DNA of 64,000 nt. It comes from Holdemania massiliensis (GTDB lineage Bacteria; Bacillota_I; Bacilli_A; Erysipelotrichales; Erysipelotrichaceae). Made by a program: the position numbers and the translations under genes. Location of the stretch: NCBI RefSeq assembly GCF_022440805.1, contig NZ_JAKNTK010000001.1, positions 992,001 through 1,056,000 on the forward strand, read 5' to 3'. Position 1 is the stretch's first letter. Every line of letters begins with the position of its first letter. Under the pieces are notes generated by a model. It did no database searches. It saw only the letters and a list, made by a program, of their open reading frames with translations, and was not told the DNA's origin. Below are positions 57,359 through 64,000 of this stretch, one piece after another.

Positions 57359-57622
57359 GTGAAAATGGATGTCAATGAGCTATTGAAGAATCTGGATCGC
57401 CTGCATACTACAGAGCTTGGGAATGAACGAATTCGCCGCAATTGCCAAATTCAGGATCAGGATGTTGTAGCTTGGTGCCGGACTAATATCGAGTCGGTGC
57501 AGGCCACGATCACACGGAAAGGGAAGAACTGGTATGCGGCAGCTGCAGGCTGTTTGATCACGATTAATGCTTCCAGCTATACGATTATTACAGCCCATCG
57601 TTTGAAAGAAAAGAAGAATTGA
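57359..57622 (+). CDS. DUF3781 protein
   Basis: An 87-residue protein with the DUF3781 pattern LDRLHTTELGNERIRRNCQI, then VVAWCRTNIE and a beta-strand tail (GKNWYAAAAGCLITINASSYTIITAH). Function unknown. The start is GTG 57359, 8 bases after AGGAGG; an ATG at 57365 is too far. It follows the RlmI-like gene by 71 bases and may be in the same transcript. Confidence 0.82.
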   Translation: MKMDVNELLKNLDRLHTTELGNERIRRNCQIQDQDVVAWCRTNIESVQATITRKGKNWYAAAAGCLITINASSYTIITAHRLKEKKN

Positions 57623-57641
57623 AAAATCCAGCCGTCTTTGC

Positions 57642-57670
57642 TTGTAGGACTTCGTTTTATTCGTTATAAT
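57642..57670 (+). promoter_or_regulatory. Promoter of the 42-residue membrane peptide gene
   Basis: TTGTAG (57642-57647) and a perfect TATAAT (57665-57670) are 17 bases apart. Confidence 0.8.
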
Positions 57671-57714
57671 GTTAACAAAGTAAGAATAAAAGAGAAAGTG
57701 GGGATTATCGTAAT

Positions 57715-57843
57715 ATGGGCTTAACGGAGTTTTTGATATCGTTTGCAGCAGTGATCCAAATAATTTTAAAGTATGCCTTGGATATCGTTGTCATTGTTCT
57801 GTTAATTATGATTTATCGTATTTTAAAAAAGAAATTGGGATAA
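57715..57843 (+). CDS. 42-residue membrane peptide
   Basis: The frame starts MGLTEFLISFAAVIQIILKY and ends with a hydrophobic helix (VVIVLLIMIYRIL) and the basic tail KKKLG, so it is a small single- or double-pass membrane protein. GGGG lies 9-12 bases upstream. A near-consensus promoter and a strong terminator bracket exactly this frame, which argues that it is a real, monocistronic gene. It resembles the size and shape of type I toxins or small regulatory membrane peptides, but I recognise no family. Too short for common gene callers. Confidence 0.6.
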   Translation: MGLTEFLISFAAVIQIILKYALDIVVIVLLIMIYRILKKKLG

Positions 57844-57857
57844 AACCTGCTGACAGA

Positions 57858-57900
57858 CATCCTGGCATGGTTATCAAATCTTGGCAGGATGATTTTTTTT
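57858..57900 (+). terminator. Terminator of the small membrane peptide gene
   Basis: CATCCTG (57858-57864) and CAGGATG (57885-57891) pair and run into a stretch of T (57893-57900). Confidence 0.85.
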
Positions 57901-57930
57901 AGTGCCTGTATGTAAAGGGAAAGAGATGAA

Positions 57931-58527
57931 ATGAAGATGGAAAGACCAGCTTTGACACGATCGTTAGATGTAGAAACGTTCAGAAGTTTTTATTATTTGA
58001 AAGATGAATTAGTCCAATTTTGCCGTGATCATGGCTTGCCGGCAACCGGCGGTAAACTCGAAATAACTGAAAGAATTGCTCATTTCCTGGAAGGAAAACC
58101 GCTTCCTGCTCTGACCACGAGTAAGTCCGCTGCAAAGAAAAATTTCGAAGAATTGACTGAAACTACGCTGATTGAATCGCCATTTGTCTGCTCAGAAAAG
58201 CACCGAGCATTTTTTAAATCGAAGATCGGTTCGTCATTCTCATTTAATGTTGCGTTTCAAAAATGGCTGAAAACCCATTCAGGACAGACTTATGGCGACG
58301 CCCTTCAGGCGTATGCACAGATCCTGATTGAGAAAAAAACAAAGAAGACCGCGATTGATCAACAATTTGAGTATAACACTTATATTCGAGATTTTTTTGC
58401 GGATAATTCCGGCCGAACTCTGAAGGAAGCTATTTGCTGCTGGAAATGGAAGAAGGAACAGCCTGGACTTCATCGTTATGAAAAGCAGGATCTTATAGCG
58501 TTGGAGGAAATTCAAAATGAGTTCTGA
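57931..58527 (+). CDS. SAP-domain protein (DUF6434-like)
   Basis: Residues about 8-55 fit an SAP domain, a helix-extended-helix DNA- or RNA-binding motif (FYYLKDELVQFCRDHGLPAT, then LEITERIAHFLEGK). A following helical region (SFNVAFQKWLKTHSGQTYGDALQAY) matches the DUF6434 layout of SAP proteins. 198 residues, rich in Lys. The start is ATG 57931 or 57937. It overlaps the next gene by 11 bases, so the two are translationally coupled. Function unknown. Confidence 0.75.
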   Translation: MKMERPALTRSLDVETFRSFYYLKDELVQFCRDHGLPATGGKLEITERIAHFLEGKPLPALTTSKSAAKKNFEELTETTLIESPFVCSEKHRAFFKSKIGSSFSFNVAFQKWLKTHSGQTYGDALQAYAQILIEKKTKKTAIDQQFEYNTYIRDFFADNSGRTLKEAICCWKWKKEQPGLHRYEKQDLIALEEIQNEF

Positions 58528-58984
58528 GTCAGAAAACATAAAATTGGAGGCCGCACTGAAGGAAGTAACTTCAGCTGTCCGAAGGTGTGAAAAAATTAAG
58601 CCGAAGTTTGCCGAAGGAACTTCACAGCATAGTTTATTAAAGAATCGAATTCAGGCTTTGAGGATTGCGGAGTATCTGATGGAGCGGAAGTTGTATGGGG
58701 AACCGGCCGCTTCAAGCGAAAAGGAAGCGGCTTGTAGAGATTTTCTGCAAATCAAGACATCGGACAGGCCTATCTGTGAGGAATTAGAAAAGACCTTGGC
58801 GCCTATCCGATCCATTCAGCATAAATGCCAAGCTGGACAGAAAAAGCATGAGGTCAGCACAAAGATCTATCAGCAATTACAGAAACAGATCGATGCAATG
58901 ATTCTGGCTGAAGATTTGATTCTAAATGAATGTTTTGGCATGAAATCTGCGCCATCAGTGAAAGAAGAACACCGCATGGAATAA
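58517..58984 (+). CDS. Helical protein with internal duplication, unknown function
   Basis: The 155-residue protein contains two similar segments: residues about 10-60 (ALKEVTSAVRRCEKIKPKF ... RIAEYLMERKLYG) and 92-144 (ELEKTLAPIRSIQHKCQ ... LAEDLILNECFG). Each is a helix, a K/Q-rich turn and a second helix ending in LAE/IAE, hydrophobic residues and FG or YG. The whole is a tandem duplication of a helical hairpin. It overlaps the SAP gene by 11 bases and has GGAAATT-type context but no strong ribosome site of its own. No family recognised. Confidence 0.65.
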   Translation: MSSESENIKLEAALKEVTSAVRRCEKIKPKFAEGTSQHSLLKNRIQALRIAEYLMERKLYGEPAASSEKEAACRDFLQIKTSDRPICEELEKTLAPIRSIQHKCQAGQKKHEVSTKIYQQLQKQIDAMILAEDLILNECFGMKSAPSVKEEHRME

Positions 58985-59099
58985 GCTGCGGATGCGGACA
59001 GTCTGAGCTTATTTGGAAAGTTGAGGATCAGATTTGTCACAGGATCCGAAATTTTATAAAAGACAAGGGTCAGTTATGTGACCTTGAATTAGAAAAAAG

Positions 59100-59142
59100 A
59101 CAGGAATTAACATGAAAGATGTCATTCCTGTACATTTTTCAT
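59100..59142 (+). terminator. Terminator after the SAP operon
   Basis: ACAGGAAT (59100-59107) and ATTCCTGT (59124-59131) form an 8-bp stem, followed after ACA by TTTTTC. Confidence 0.65.
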
Positions 59143-59200
59143 AAAATTCTGCTAGAATGTTAAAGAAGTTGTTTTTTTATGAGAGTTAGGGGGGCATTGA

Positions 59201-60031
59201 ATGATACAGGATTTTCATCTGGTGATTTGTGACATCGACAGCACCTTGATTACTTCGAATCGAATTTTAACAGAACATGCGATGGATGTCATTCGCCGAT
59301 TTCATGCCCATGGTGTTTATTTTGGAATTGCCTCGGGACGTTCCATTGATCAGCAGCTGCATAAGCAGGCGAGAGATTGGGGCTTTGATTTTGATTTTGA
59401 AGTGCTGATTGGGATGAATGGATCTGAATTGTGGGATGGGATTCATCAGAAGCGTTTTGATTATTATAAGCTGAAAAAAGAATGGATTCGGGAAATCTTG
59501 GAATTGATGGCTCCGTTTAACTTGAATCCGTTTATGTACGTAAAAGATAAAATGATGTGTCTGCGCGTGGATGAGGCTACAGAGCGTTCATCTAAGAAAA
59601 ATCGCACTGATATTCTTGTTGTTGATGATCTTTCTGAGTTTTATGCAGAAGAAAATGCAAAGATTATGTTTCGGACGACTGAGGAAGAAATGGAAGGCAT
59701 CGAGGATTATGTTAGGCAGCACCCTTCTCCTCATTTCAAGGCATTTAAAACTCAGACGACCATGTTGGAATTCACAGATCAGCGTGTTTCTAAAGCTGTG
59801 GCATTGAAAGCCTTCTGTGAAATGAACAAGCTGCCGTTAGAACAAGTAATTTCATTTGGCGATATGAGTAATGACAACGAAATGTTGGAATGCAGCGGCT
59901 GGGGCGTATGTATGGCCAATGGCAGTGAAGATACGAAAGCCATTGCGGATGATATAACCGAATTGACAAATGATGAAGACGGTTTTGCGGAATATATGGA
60001 AAAGCATTTTTTAAAGCCTCGCGGCTGGTGA
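59201..60031 (+). CDS. HAD-IIB (Cof-type) phosphatase
   Basis: HAD motif I is VICDIDSTLITS, with Asp11 and Asp13. Motif II is IASGRS, and motifs III and IV are SKAVALKAFCE and FGDMSNDNEML. The insertion between motifs II and III is the C2 cap of Cof/YidA sugar-phosphatase-type proteins. 276 residues. GGGGGG precedes ATG. Substrate unknown, typically a sugar or nucleotide phosphate. A paralogue lies at 61506 on the other strand. Confidence 0.88.
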   Translation: MIQDFHLVICDIDSTLITSNRILTEHAMDVIRRFHAHGVYFGIASGRSIDQQLHKQARDWGFDFDFEVLIGMNGSELWDGIHQKRFDYYKLKKEWIREILELMAPFNLNPFMYVKDKMMCLRVDEATERSSKKNRTDILVVDDLSEFYAEENAKIMFRTTEEEMEGIEDYVRQHPSPHFKAFKTQTTMLEFTDQRVSKAVALKAFCEMNKLPLEQVISFGDMSNDNEMLECSGWGVCMANGSEDTKAIADDITELTNDEDGFAEYMEKHFLKPRGW

Positions 60032-60293
60032 GGAAACCCGCCAACAAGGACAGGAAAAATAGGGTGAGAGTCGAGCGTGGAAGGTATCGAGTAATAAAAA
60101 TATTTGTGAACGCTTATGGTACGTCGAAGTTGAAATAAAAAAATAAAGCTTATCGGTTTTAAGACTTTAAGTTTATAAGATTAGAGCTTTGGTTTCACAG
60201 AAAAGTATTTAAACTGGAATCGGTGTTCGTGGAAAACCGCAAAAAGTGGGAGTAATAAAATTCGCTGGATCGTATTCTTTTTATGATTAGGAC
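60032..60293. other. Non-coding stretch before tRNA-Ala
   Basis: I see no gene, RNA fold or repeat that I can support here. The rest of the 549-base gap holds the tRNA promoter, tRNA-Ala, its terminator and about 110 bases before the O-methyltransferase gene. Confidence 0.5.
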
Positions 60294-60322
60294 TTGAAAT
60301 CTTTCTTTCAATTTGTTAATAT
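60294..60322 (+). promoter_or_regulatory. Promoter of tRNA-Ala
   Basis: TTGAAA (60294-60299) and TAATAT (60317-60322) are 17 bases apart, about 12 bases before the tRNA. Confidence 0.75.
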
Positions 60323-60333
60323 TTATAAGCAAT

Positions 60334-60409
60334 GGGGTTGTAGCTCACCTGGGAGAGCGCTACACTGGCAGTGTAGAGGTAGTCGGTTCGAGCCCGATCA
60401 GCTCCACCA
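60334..60409 (+). tRNA. tRNA-Ala (anticodon GGC)
   Basis: The acceptor GGGGTTG/CAGCTCC carries the G3-U70 alanine identity pair. The anticodon arm is CTACA-CTGGCAG-TGTAG with anticodon GGC, and the T arm is GTCGG-TTCGAGC-CCGAT. CCA is encoded. It is a lone tRNA gene, not part of an rRNA operon. Confidence 0.94.
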
Positions 60410-60425
60410 TTTGAAAAAATAAGGA

Positions 60426-60468
60426 TATCCGCTGATCGGGAAACCGTGATTACGGATACTTTTTTTTA
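60426..60468 (+). terminator. Terminator of tRNA-Ala
   Basis: TATCCG (60426-60431) and CGGATA (60453-60458) pair, with inner complementary bases, and are followed by CTTTTTTTT. Confidence 0.75.
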
Positions 60469-60580
60469 TGAATAGACCAACATTACCCTTTTATAATACC
60501 GGCTGGCAGATCTATGAATTTGACGATTGTTCTAATCAGGCGTATTCTTAAAGAAAAGATAAGAATACAGGAGGCAGGTT

Positions 60581-61243
60581 ATGCAAGCAAAATGGACCGA
60601 GAATGATTTGTTTCTTTTCCAGCATCTGATTCAGGAGGATGCCGATTTGGAAAATGCTTTAGAACAAAGTCATAAGAATCAGTTTCCGGAACATGAAGTG
60701 TCAAAAACTCAAGGAATGCTTTTATCTATTCTGATTAGAATGAGTAAGTCAAAACGAGTTTTGGAATTAGGGATGCTTGCGGGATACAGCACAATCTGGA
60801 TGGCGAAGGCGATTCCTGATGATGGAGTTGTTGTCAGTTTGGAGAGCGAACTGGATAAATACGAATTAGCTTCTAAGAATATTCTCTGTGCAGGTTTGCA
60901 GGATCGTGTAGATTTGATTTGTGGGCCGGCTGTACAATCCTTGCAGAAACTAATTGATGCCGAAGCCGAGCCCTTTGATTTCATCTTTATTGATGCGGAT
61001 AAGCCGAATAATCCACTTTATTTACGGTTGTGCCTGCAGTTGAGCCATCCGGGTACTGTTATTTTTGGAGATAATGTTATCCGCGACGGAGAACTTTGCA
61101 ATACAGAAAACAAAGATCCGAAAGTGATGGGAGTCAGACAATACATTCAGGATTTAGGGGTGTCTGAACATTTAGATTCCACAGCTATCCAAACGGTAGG
61201 CATCAAGGGCTATGATGGATTTGCCCTGACATTCGTCAAGTAA
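60581..61243 (+). CDS. SAM-dependent O-methyltransferase
   Basis: The 220-residue protein fits the catechol-O-methyltransferase-like family: VLELGMLAGYSTIWMAKAIP is the SAM loop, VVSLESELDKYELASKNI its partner strand, and DFIFIDADKPNNPLYL contains the metal-binding Asp; a second is in FGDNVIRDG. Substrates of this family are phenolic or small hydroxylated compounds; the present one is unknown. AGGAGG lies 7 bases before ATG. It is alone between tRNA-Ala and a bidirectional terminator. Confidence 0.9.
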   Translation: MQAKWTENDLFLFQHLIQEDADLENALEQSHKNQFPEHEVSKTQGMLLSILIRMSKSKRVLELGMLAGYSTIWMAKAIPDDGVVVSLESELDKYELASKNILCAGLQDRVDLICGPAVQSLQKLIDAEAEPFDFIFIDADKPNNPLYLRLCLQLSHPGTVIFGDNVIRDGELCNTENKDPKVMGVRQYIQDLGVSEHLDSTAIQTVGIKGYDGFALTFVK

Positions 61244-61333
61244 GAAATAATATAGGAATAAGAAATTAGAAAGTTTGCAAGCAGTGTCAGATTTCTAGTG
61301 TTTTAGGATACGGTTAACCTGCAGATCGAGTGG

Positions 61334-61401
61334 TTCATGAAAAAACTCTTCCTTAAAATCTGATCAAAAAAGCAGATCAGTCGGGAAGAGTTTTCTTCAT
61401 G
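61334..61401. terminator. Long bidirectional terminator
   Basis: TTCATGAAAAAACTCTTCC (from 61334) and GGGAAGAGTTTTCTTCATG (61383-61401) form a long outer stem. Inner arms TCTGATC and GATCAG add a second helix. It separates the O-methyltransferase from the convergent HAD gene. Confidence 0.85.
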
Positions 61402-61505
61402 TTGATTTAAGTGTTTTCGATGAATTCGGGCAGAAATAACCTTGACCAGAGAATCAGATCAAGCGAACCTTTAATTCTATTCCCCCTCGGCAGCATGGCT
61501 GGTTT

Positions 61506-62273
61506 TTAGTCAGAAATCAAAAGATGATTGACAATCCAATCCGCAACCCCATCTTTATCATTGGAAAGGGCAAGATCGTCGGCATAGGTTTTTAAATCAT
61601 CCGAGGCATTATCCATCACAACTGCCCAGCCGGCAGCTTTAAGAATATCCAGATCGTTGTAATCATCGCCAAAAGCGATGACTTCAGATAAGGAAACGTC
61701 CAAATGGCGGCACAGGTCATGAAGTCCGGTCAGTTTGGAAACTTTATTGTTTAAAATCGCAAAATAATTCGGATCCTTGGCATTGTCAACCAGTTTGCAA
61801 TGATAAGCTTCAAGGTCTAATTTTCGCATTAATTCTGGATGCTGACTGACAACTGAAATTTTGGCAATTTCAAAGGGTTCAATGGCAGCATAATCAGTAT
61901 ACTCATGGACATGATCACCGGTAACTAAACTACGGTTATTGGTCAGAATAACATCCGGATATGTGACGTTAACATAAGTGTCAGGCAGAGCTAATAATAG
62001 ACGGATTAATCGTTCAGCGTTATCCGGATCTACACCGTATTCACTGAGAGTCTGATTGTGATATATTGTTTTCGCTCCATTTAATGAAATAATGCCATCT
62101 GCCTCAATCGCTTCCATATATTCTTGGGCCCGCGACAAAGCTCGGCCAGTTGCAATGATGACTTTGTGGTCGGTCTTTGTTTTCAGCTGGTGGAATACAT
62201 CCTGCGTTGCCGTAGAAATTGTTTTGTCTGTATGAAGCAGAGTTTGATCGAGATCGATCGCCAATACTTTCAT
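61506..62273 (-). CDS. HAD-IIB (Cof-type) phosphatase
   Basis: HAD motif I is LAIDLDQTLLHTDKTI (Asp7 and Asp9), motif II is IIATGRALS, and the last motifs are VSKLTGLHDLC and FGDDYNDLDIL. A C2 cap lies between motifs II and III. 255 residues. GGGAGGA precedes ATG on the minus strand. It is similar in architecture to the HAD gene at 59201 but not a close duplicate. Substrate unknown. Confidence 0.88.
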   Translation of the reverse strand: MKVLAIDLDQTLLHTDKTISTATQDVFHQLKTKTDHKVIIATGRALSRAQEYMEAIEADGIISLNGAKTIYHNQTLSEYGVDPDNAERLIRLLLALPDTYVNVTYPDVILTNNRSLVTGDHVHEYTDYAAIEPFEIAKISVVSQHPELMRKLDLEAYHCKLVDNAKDPNYFAILNNKVSKLTGLHDLCRHLDVSLSEVIAFGDDYNDLDILKAAGWAVVMDNASDDLKTYADDLALSNDKDGVADWIVNHLLISD

Positions 62274-62383
62274 GAGTATTTCCTCCCTTTGGATTCCATG
62301 TTCATTATAACATTAAAAGTGGATAAAGAAGGCTAAGATCAATTTAAAGACGATGAAAAAAAACGCTTAAAAGAAAAACAAAG

Positions 62384-62428
62384 AAAAAGCTGAAAGCATT
62401 ACGATGAATAACTCTTTCAGCCTTTTTT
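62384..62428. terminator. Bidirectional terminator of the peptide-binding protein gene
   Basis: GCTGAAAG (62389-62396) and CTTTCAGC (62414-62421) form an 8-bp stem. The A-run before it and T-run after it make it functional in both directions; it ends the minus-strand gene at 62442. Confidence 0.85.
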
Positions 62429-62441
62429 AGAATAAGCTTGT

Positions 62442-64000
62442 TTATGCAGTCTCTGATTGAACTGTACAGTGACCGTAGAATGGTGTTAGGCCCCACATTT
62501 CAACGCCTTGGATAGCCGTACTCTTCAGCGCCGGCGTGTTGTAATTGAACAATGGAATTAAATAAACATTTTCTTCAATCAGATAGCGTTCCGCTGCATG
62601 CAGGGCATTCATGTATTCTGCATGATCAGCAAGATAGCCGGCTTCATCGACCATCTTGTCATAAACTGGATCATCAACGGAAGCGATGATCTGCTGACCA
62701 GTTGTCCACAGATTGAGGAACTGCGAAGGGTCATCGCCGGCACTGTAGCCATAGCGTGATGTTTCAAAATCACCATTGTCAACCTGATTGTAGAAGACAC
62801 CGGATTCAACAACCTGCAGTTCGCAGTCGATGCCGATACTCCCCCACATCTGCTGCAGAATTTGCGCTACATCAGCATGCAACTGGCTCTGCGAATATTT
62901 GTAAACAATTTTTAGCGGGTTGTTTTCATCATATCCAGCCTTGGCTAATAATGCCTTAGCTTCTTCAAGGTTGTATTCCAGATATTTTTCTCTTGCGTCC
63001 TGTTCCAAACGGAAGTCGTCTTCTGCCCCGGCTAAGCCCACAGGGACATAGCCATGCAATACACGATAGTACTCTTCACTGCCAACCGCGCTGACCAGGG
63101 CTTCCTTATCAATACTCAGAGCTAAAGCTCGGCGAACATCAACATTTTTCAGATAATCAGGACCAGTAGATCCAGAATTCAGGGCAATGAAGTAACTGGA
63201 AATTTGCGGAATCTGCCAGATTTCATCTGCATTTGGATAACCCTCAGCAATCGTTGCGGTAATGTTGAGCGCCATATCAATTTCCTTGTTTTTAAAGGCC
63301 AGGGACTGAGCGTCTGAATCAGACATCACTAAGAATGTAATGCGCGGCATGGTGATGCTTTCAGCATTATAGTAGTTCTCATTCTTAACCACAACGGCTT
63401 TTTCATTTTCGTTGCATTCTTCCAAAGTATATGGACCGACTGTTGGATAACCTGGCTTAAAGGCCCATAACGATTCATGTGCATCAGCAACATCCGAACG
63501 CAGCGGACGCCAGACATAGTTGGTCAGCATTTGTGGGAACCAGGCACAGGGTTTGATCAAAGTAAGAATCAGCGTCTGATCATCCGGTGTGCTGACACCT
63601 TCAATTTCAATCTGCGTCGGATCCAGATCCATATTGCTGGCAATTTCTTCAGCCCCTGCCAAATAGGTCATCGGATAGTAAATGGACCAGGAATTGTCTG
63701 CACCATAGGTTAAGTTACGCAGAATTCCATATTTGAAATCGCCAGAAGTCAGCGGCTCACCATCACTCCAGACAACACCCTCCCGTAAGGTGAAGGTATA
63801 GGTCAAGCCGTCTTCAGATACGGTGTAATCTTGACATAAATCGTAGACGATATTGTTGTCATCATCTTGATGAAACAACCCGGCTGTCAGATGCCGCAGA
63901 ACATAGTCATTGACAGTTTCTTGGGTCAATCCCGGATCTAAGGTCGTGATTTGCCCCCCGATGGCGACGATCAGACCATCTTTTGGATCATGGTTTCCCT
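62442..64000 (-). CDS. Oligopeptide ABC transporter substrate-binding protein, N-terminus outside the window
   Basis: The frame is open to the window end, so the first codons (signal peptide and lipobox) lie beyond 64000. A TTG at 63929 is only an internal codon: the frame continues upstream through VAIGGQITTLDPGLTQETV, the usual N-terminal strand of this family. Conserved SBP_5 stretches include YTFTLREGVVWSDGEPLTS, ALALSIDKEALV and QILQQMWGSIGIDCELQVV. It binds oligopeptides or similar solutes outside the membrane and delivers them to an ABC permease encoded beyond the window. At least 519 residues are visible. Confidence 0.93.
   Translation of the reverse strand, partial: GNHDPKDGLIVAIGGQITTLDPGLTQETVNDYVLRHLTAGLFHQDDDNNIVYDLCQDYTVSEDGLTYTFTLREGVVWSDGEPLTSGDFKYGILRNLTYGADNSWSIYYPMTYLAGAEEIASNMDLDPTQIEIEGVSTPDDQTLILTLIKPCAWFPQMLTNYVWRPLRSDVADAHESLWAFKPGYPTVGPYTLEECNENEKAVVVKNENYYNAESITMPRITFLVMSDSDAQSLAFKNKEIDMALNITATIAEGYPNADEIWQIPQISSYFIALNSGSTGPDYLKNVDVRRALALSIDKEALVSAVGSEEYYRVLHGYVPVGLAGAEDDFRLEQDAREKYLEYNLEEAKALLAKAGYDENNPLKIVYKYSQSQLHADVAQILQQMWGSIGIDCELQVVESGVFYNQVDNGDFETSRYGYSAGDDPSQFLNLWTTGQQIIASVDDPVYDKMVDEAGYLADHAEYMNALHAAERYLIEENVYLIPLFNYNTPALKSTAIQGVEMWGLTPFYGHCTVQSETA

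Noticed and set aside
60032..60293. Possible structured RNA before tRNA-Ala
   Set aside because: No convincing conserved core of RNase P, 6S RNA or SRP RNA could be found by eye; recorded as non-coding.
63929..63931. Start of the peptide-binding protein at TTG 63929
   Set aside because: The frame continues past the window end with a conserved N-terminal strand; the codon is internal.
1..64000. CRISPR arrays, insertion sequences, integrases, rRNA genes
   Set aside because: No regularly spaced direct repeats, transposase or integrase motifs or rRNA signatures were found.

Overview
The window reads as a chromosomal segment of a low- to mid-GC Firmicute. Shine-Dalgarno sequences are strong (AGGAGG type), promoters are consensus sigma-A, and the gene order is the Firmicute one (pgk-tpiA-eno ... 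secG-rnr-smpB ... ssrA). The glgC/glgD/glgA set, a SecA without a C-terminal zinc domain, PRD/EIIA-type and GntR/UTRA regulators and many PTS genes suggest a gut-dwelling member of the Erysipelotrichia (Holdemania-like). That placement is inference from gene content, not from a marker search. No integrase, transposase, insertion sequence, rRNA or CRISPR array was seen.

Layout. 0-4 kb: an ANTAR regulator, pyrG, a cold-shock gene with a long structured leader, a GNAT and a nucleotidyltransferase-fold protein. 4.2-12.1 kb: glycogen and alpha-glucan genes glgB, glgP and pulA, each flanked by its own promoter and/or terminator, then a PHP phosphoesterase. 12.1-23.2 kb: a small secreted or anchored protein and secA, a transglutaminase-like lipoprotein, nagA, a tandem pair of near-duplicate MFS permeases, ung, folC and a membrane protein. 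23.2-27.3 kb: the glycogen synthesis operon glgC-glgD-glgA behind an AT-rich leader with two cre-like sites. 27.4-31.1 kb: pgk-tpiA and eno, with a cre-like site upstream of the pgk promoter.

31.2-38.1 kb: an sgc-like PTS island (HAD phosphatase, divergent PRD/EIIA regulator, galactitol-type EIIB and EIIC, a membrane protein with a PH-like tail, EIIA, BtpA/SgcQ, ribulose-phosphate-3-epimerase-like protein). It sits between eno and secG, where many Firmicutes have nothing or unrelated genes. 38.3-41.4 kb: secG-rnr-smpB. 41.4-48.8 kb: a decayed paralogue beside its intact copy, a LemA/DUF2207 pair, a Na/Pi cotransporter behind a textbook three-repeat Pho box, and a 2-hydroxyacid dehydrogenase. 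ssrA (tmRNA) follows at 48.9 kb with an unusually long 19-residue tag.

49.4-54.6 kb: a self-contained sugar or amino-sugar (or glycated amine) uptake module. A stand-alone UTRA protein and a full GntR/UTRA repressor are co-transcribed from a promoter overlapped by an operator-like palindrome. The same motif recurs, as a perfect 19-bp palindrome plus a half-site, just downstream of the promoter of a mannose-family PTS operon (EIIC-EIID-EIIB-SIS sugar isomerase/deglycase-EIIA). 54.6-64 kb: an FRG-domain protein, tRNA-Arg(CCG), an RlmI-type methyltransferase, a DUF3781 protein, a 42-residue membrane peptide with its own promoter and terminator, an SAP-domain protein overlapping an internally duplicated helical protein, two Cof-type HAD phosphatases, tRNA-Ala(GGC), an O-methyltransferase, and a peptide-binding ABC lipoprotein cut by the window end.

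The common theme is carbohydrate handling under catabolite-type control: storage glucan synthesis and breakdown, lower glycolysis, N-acetylglucosamine deacetylation and two PTS systems. The most promising places for new biology are the lone UTRA plus GntR regulator pair, the sgc-like island with its membrane PH-like protein, the 57.7-59.0 kb small-protein cluster, the csp leader hairpin and the tmRNA tag.
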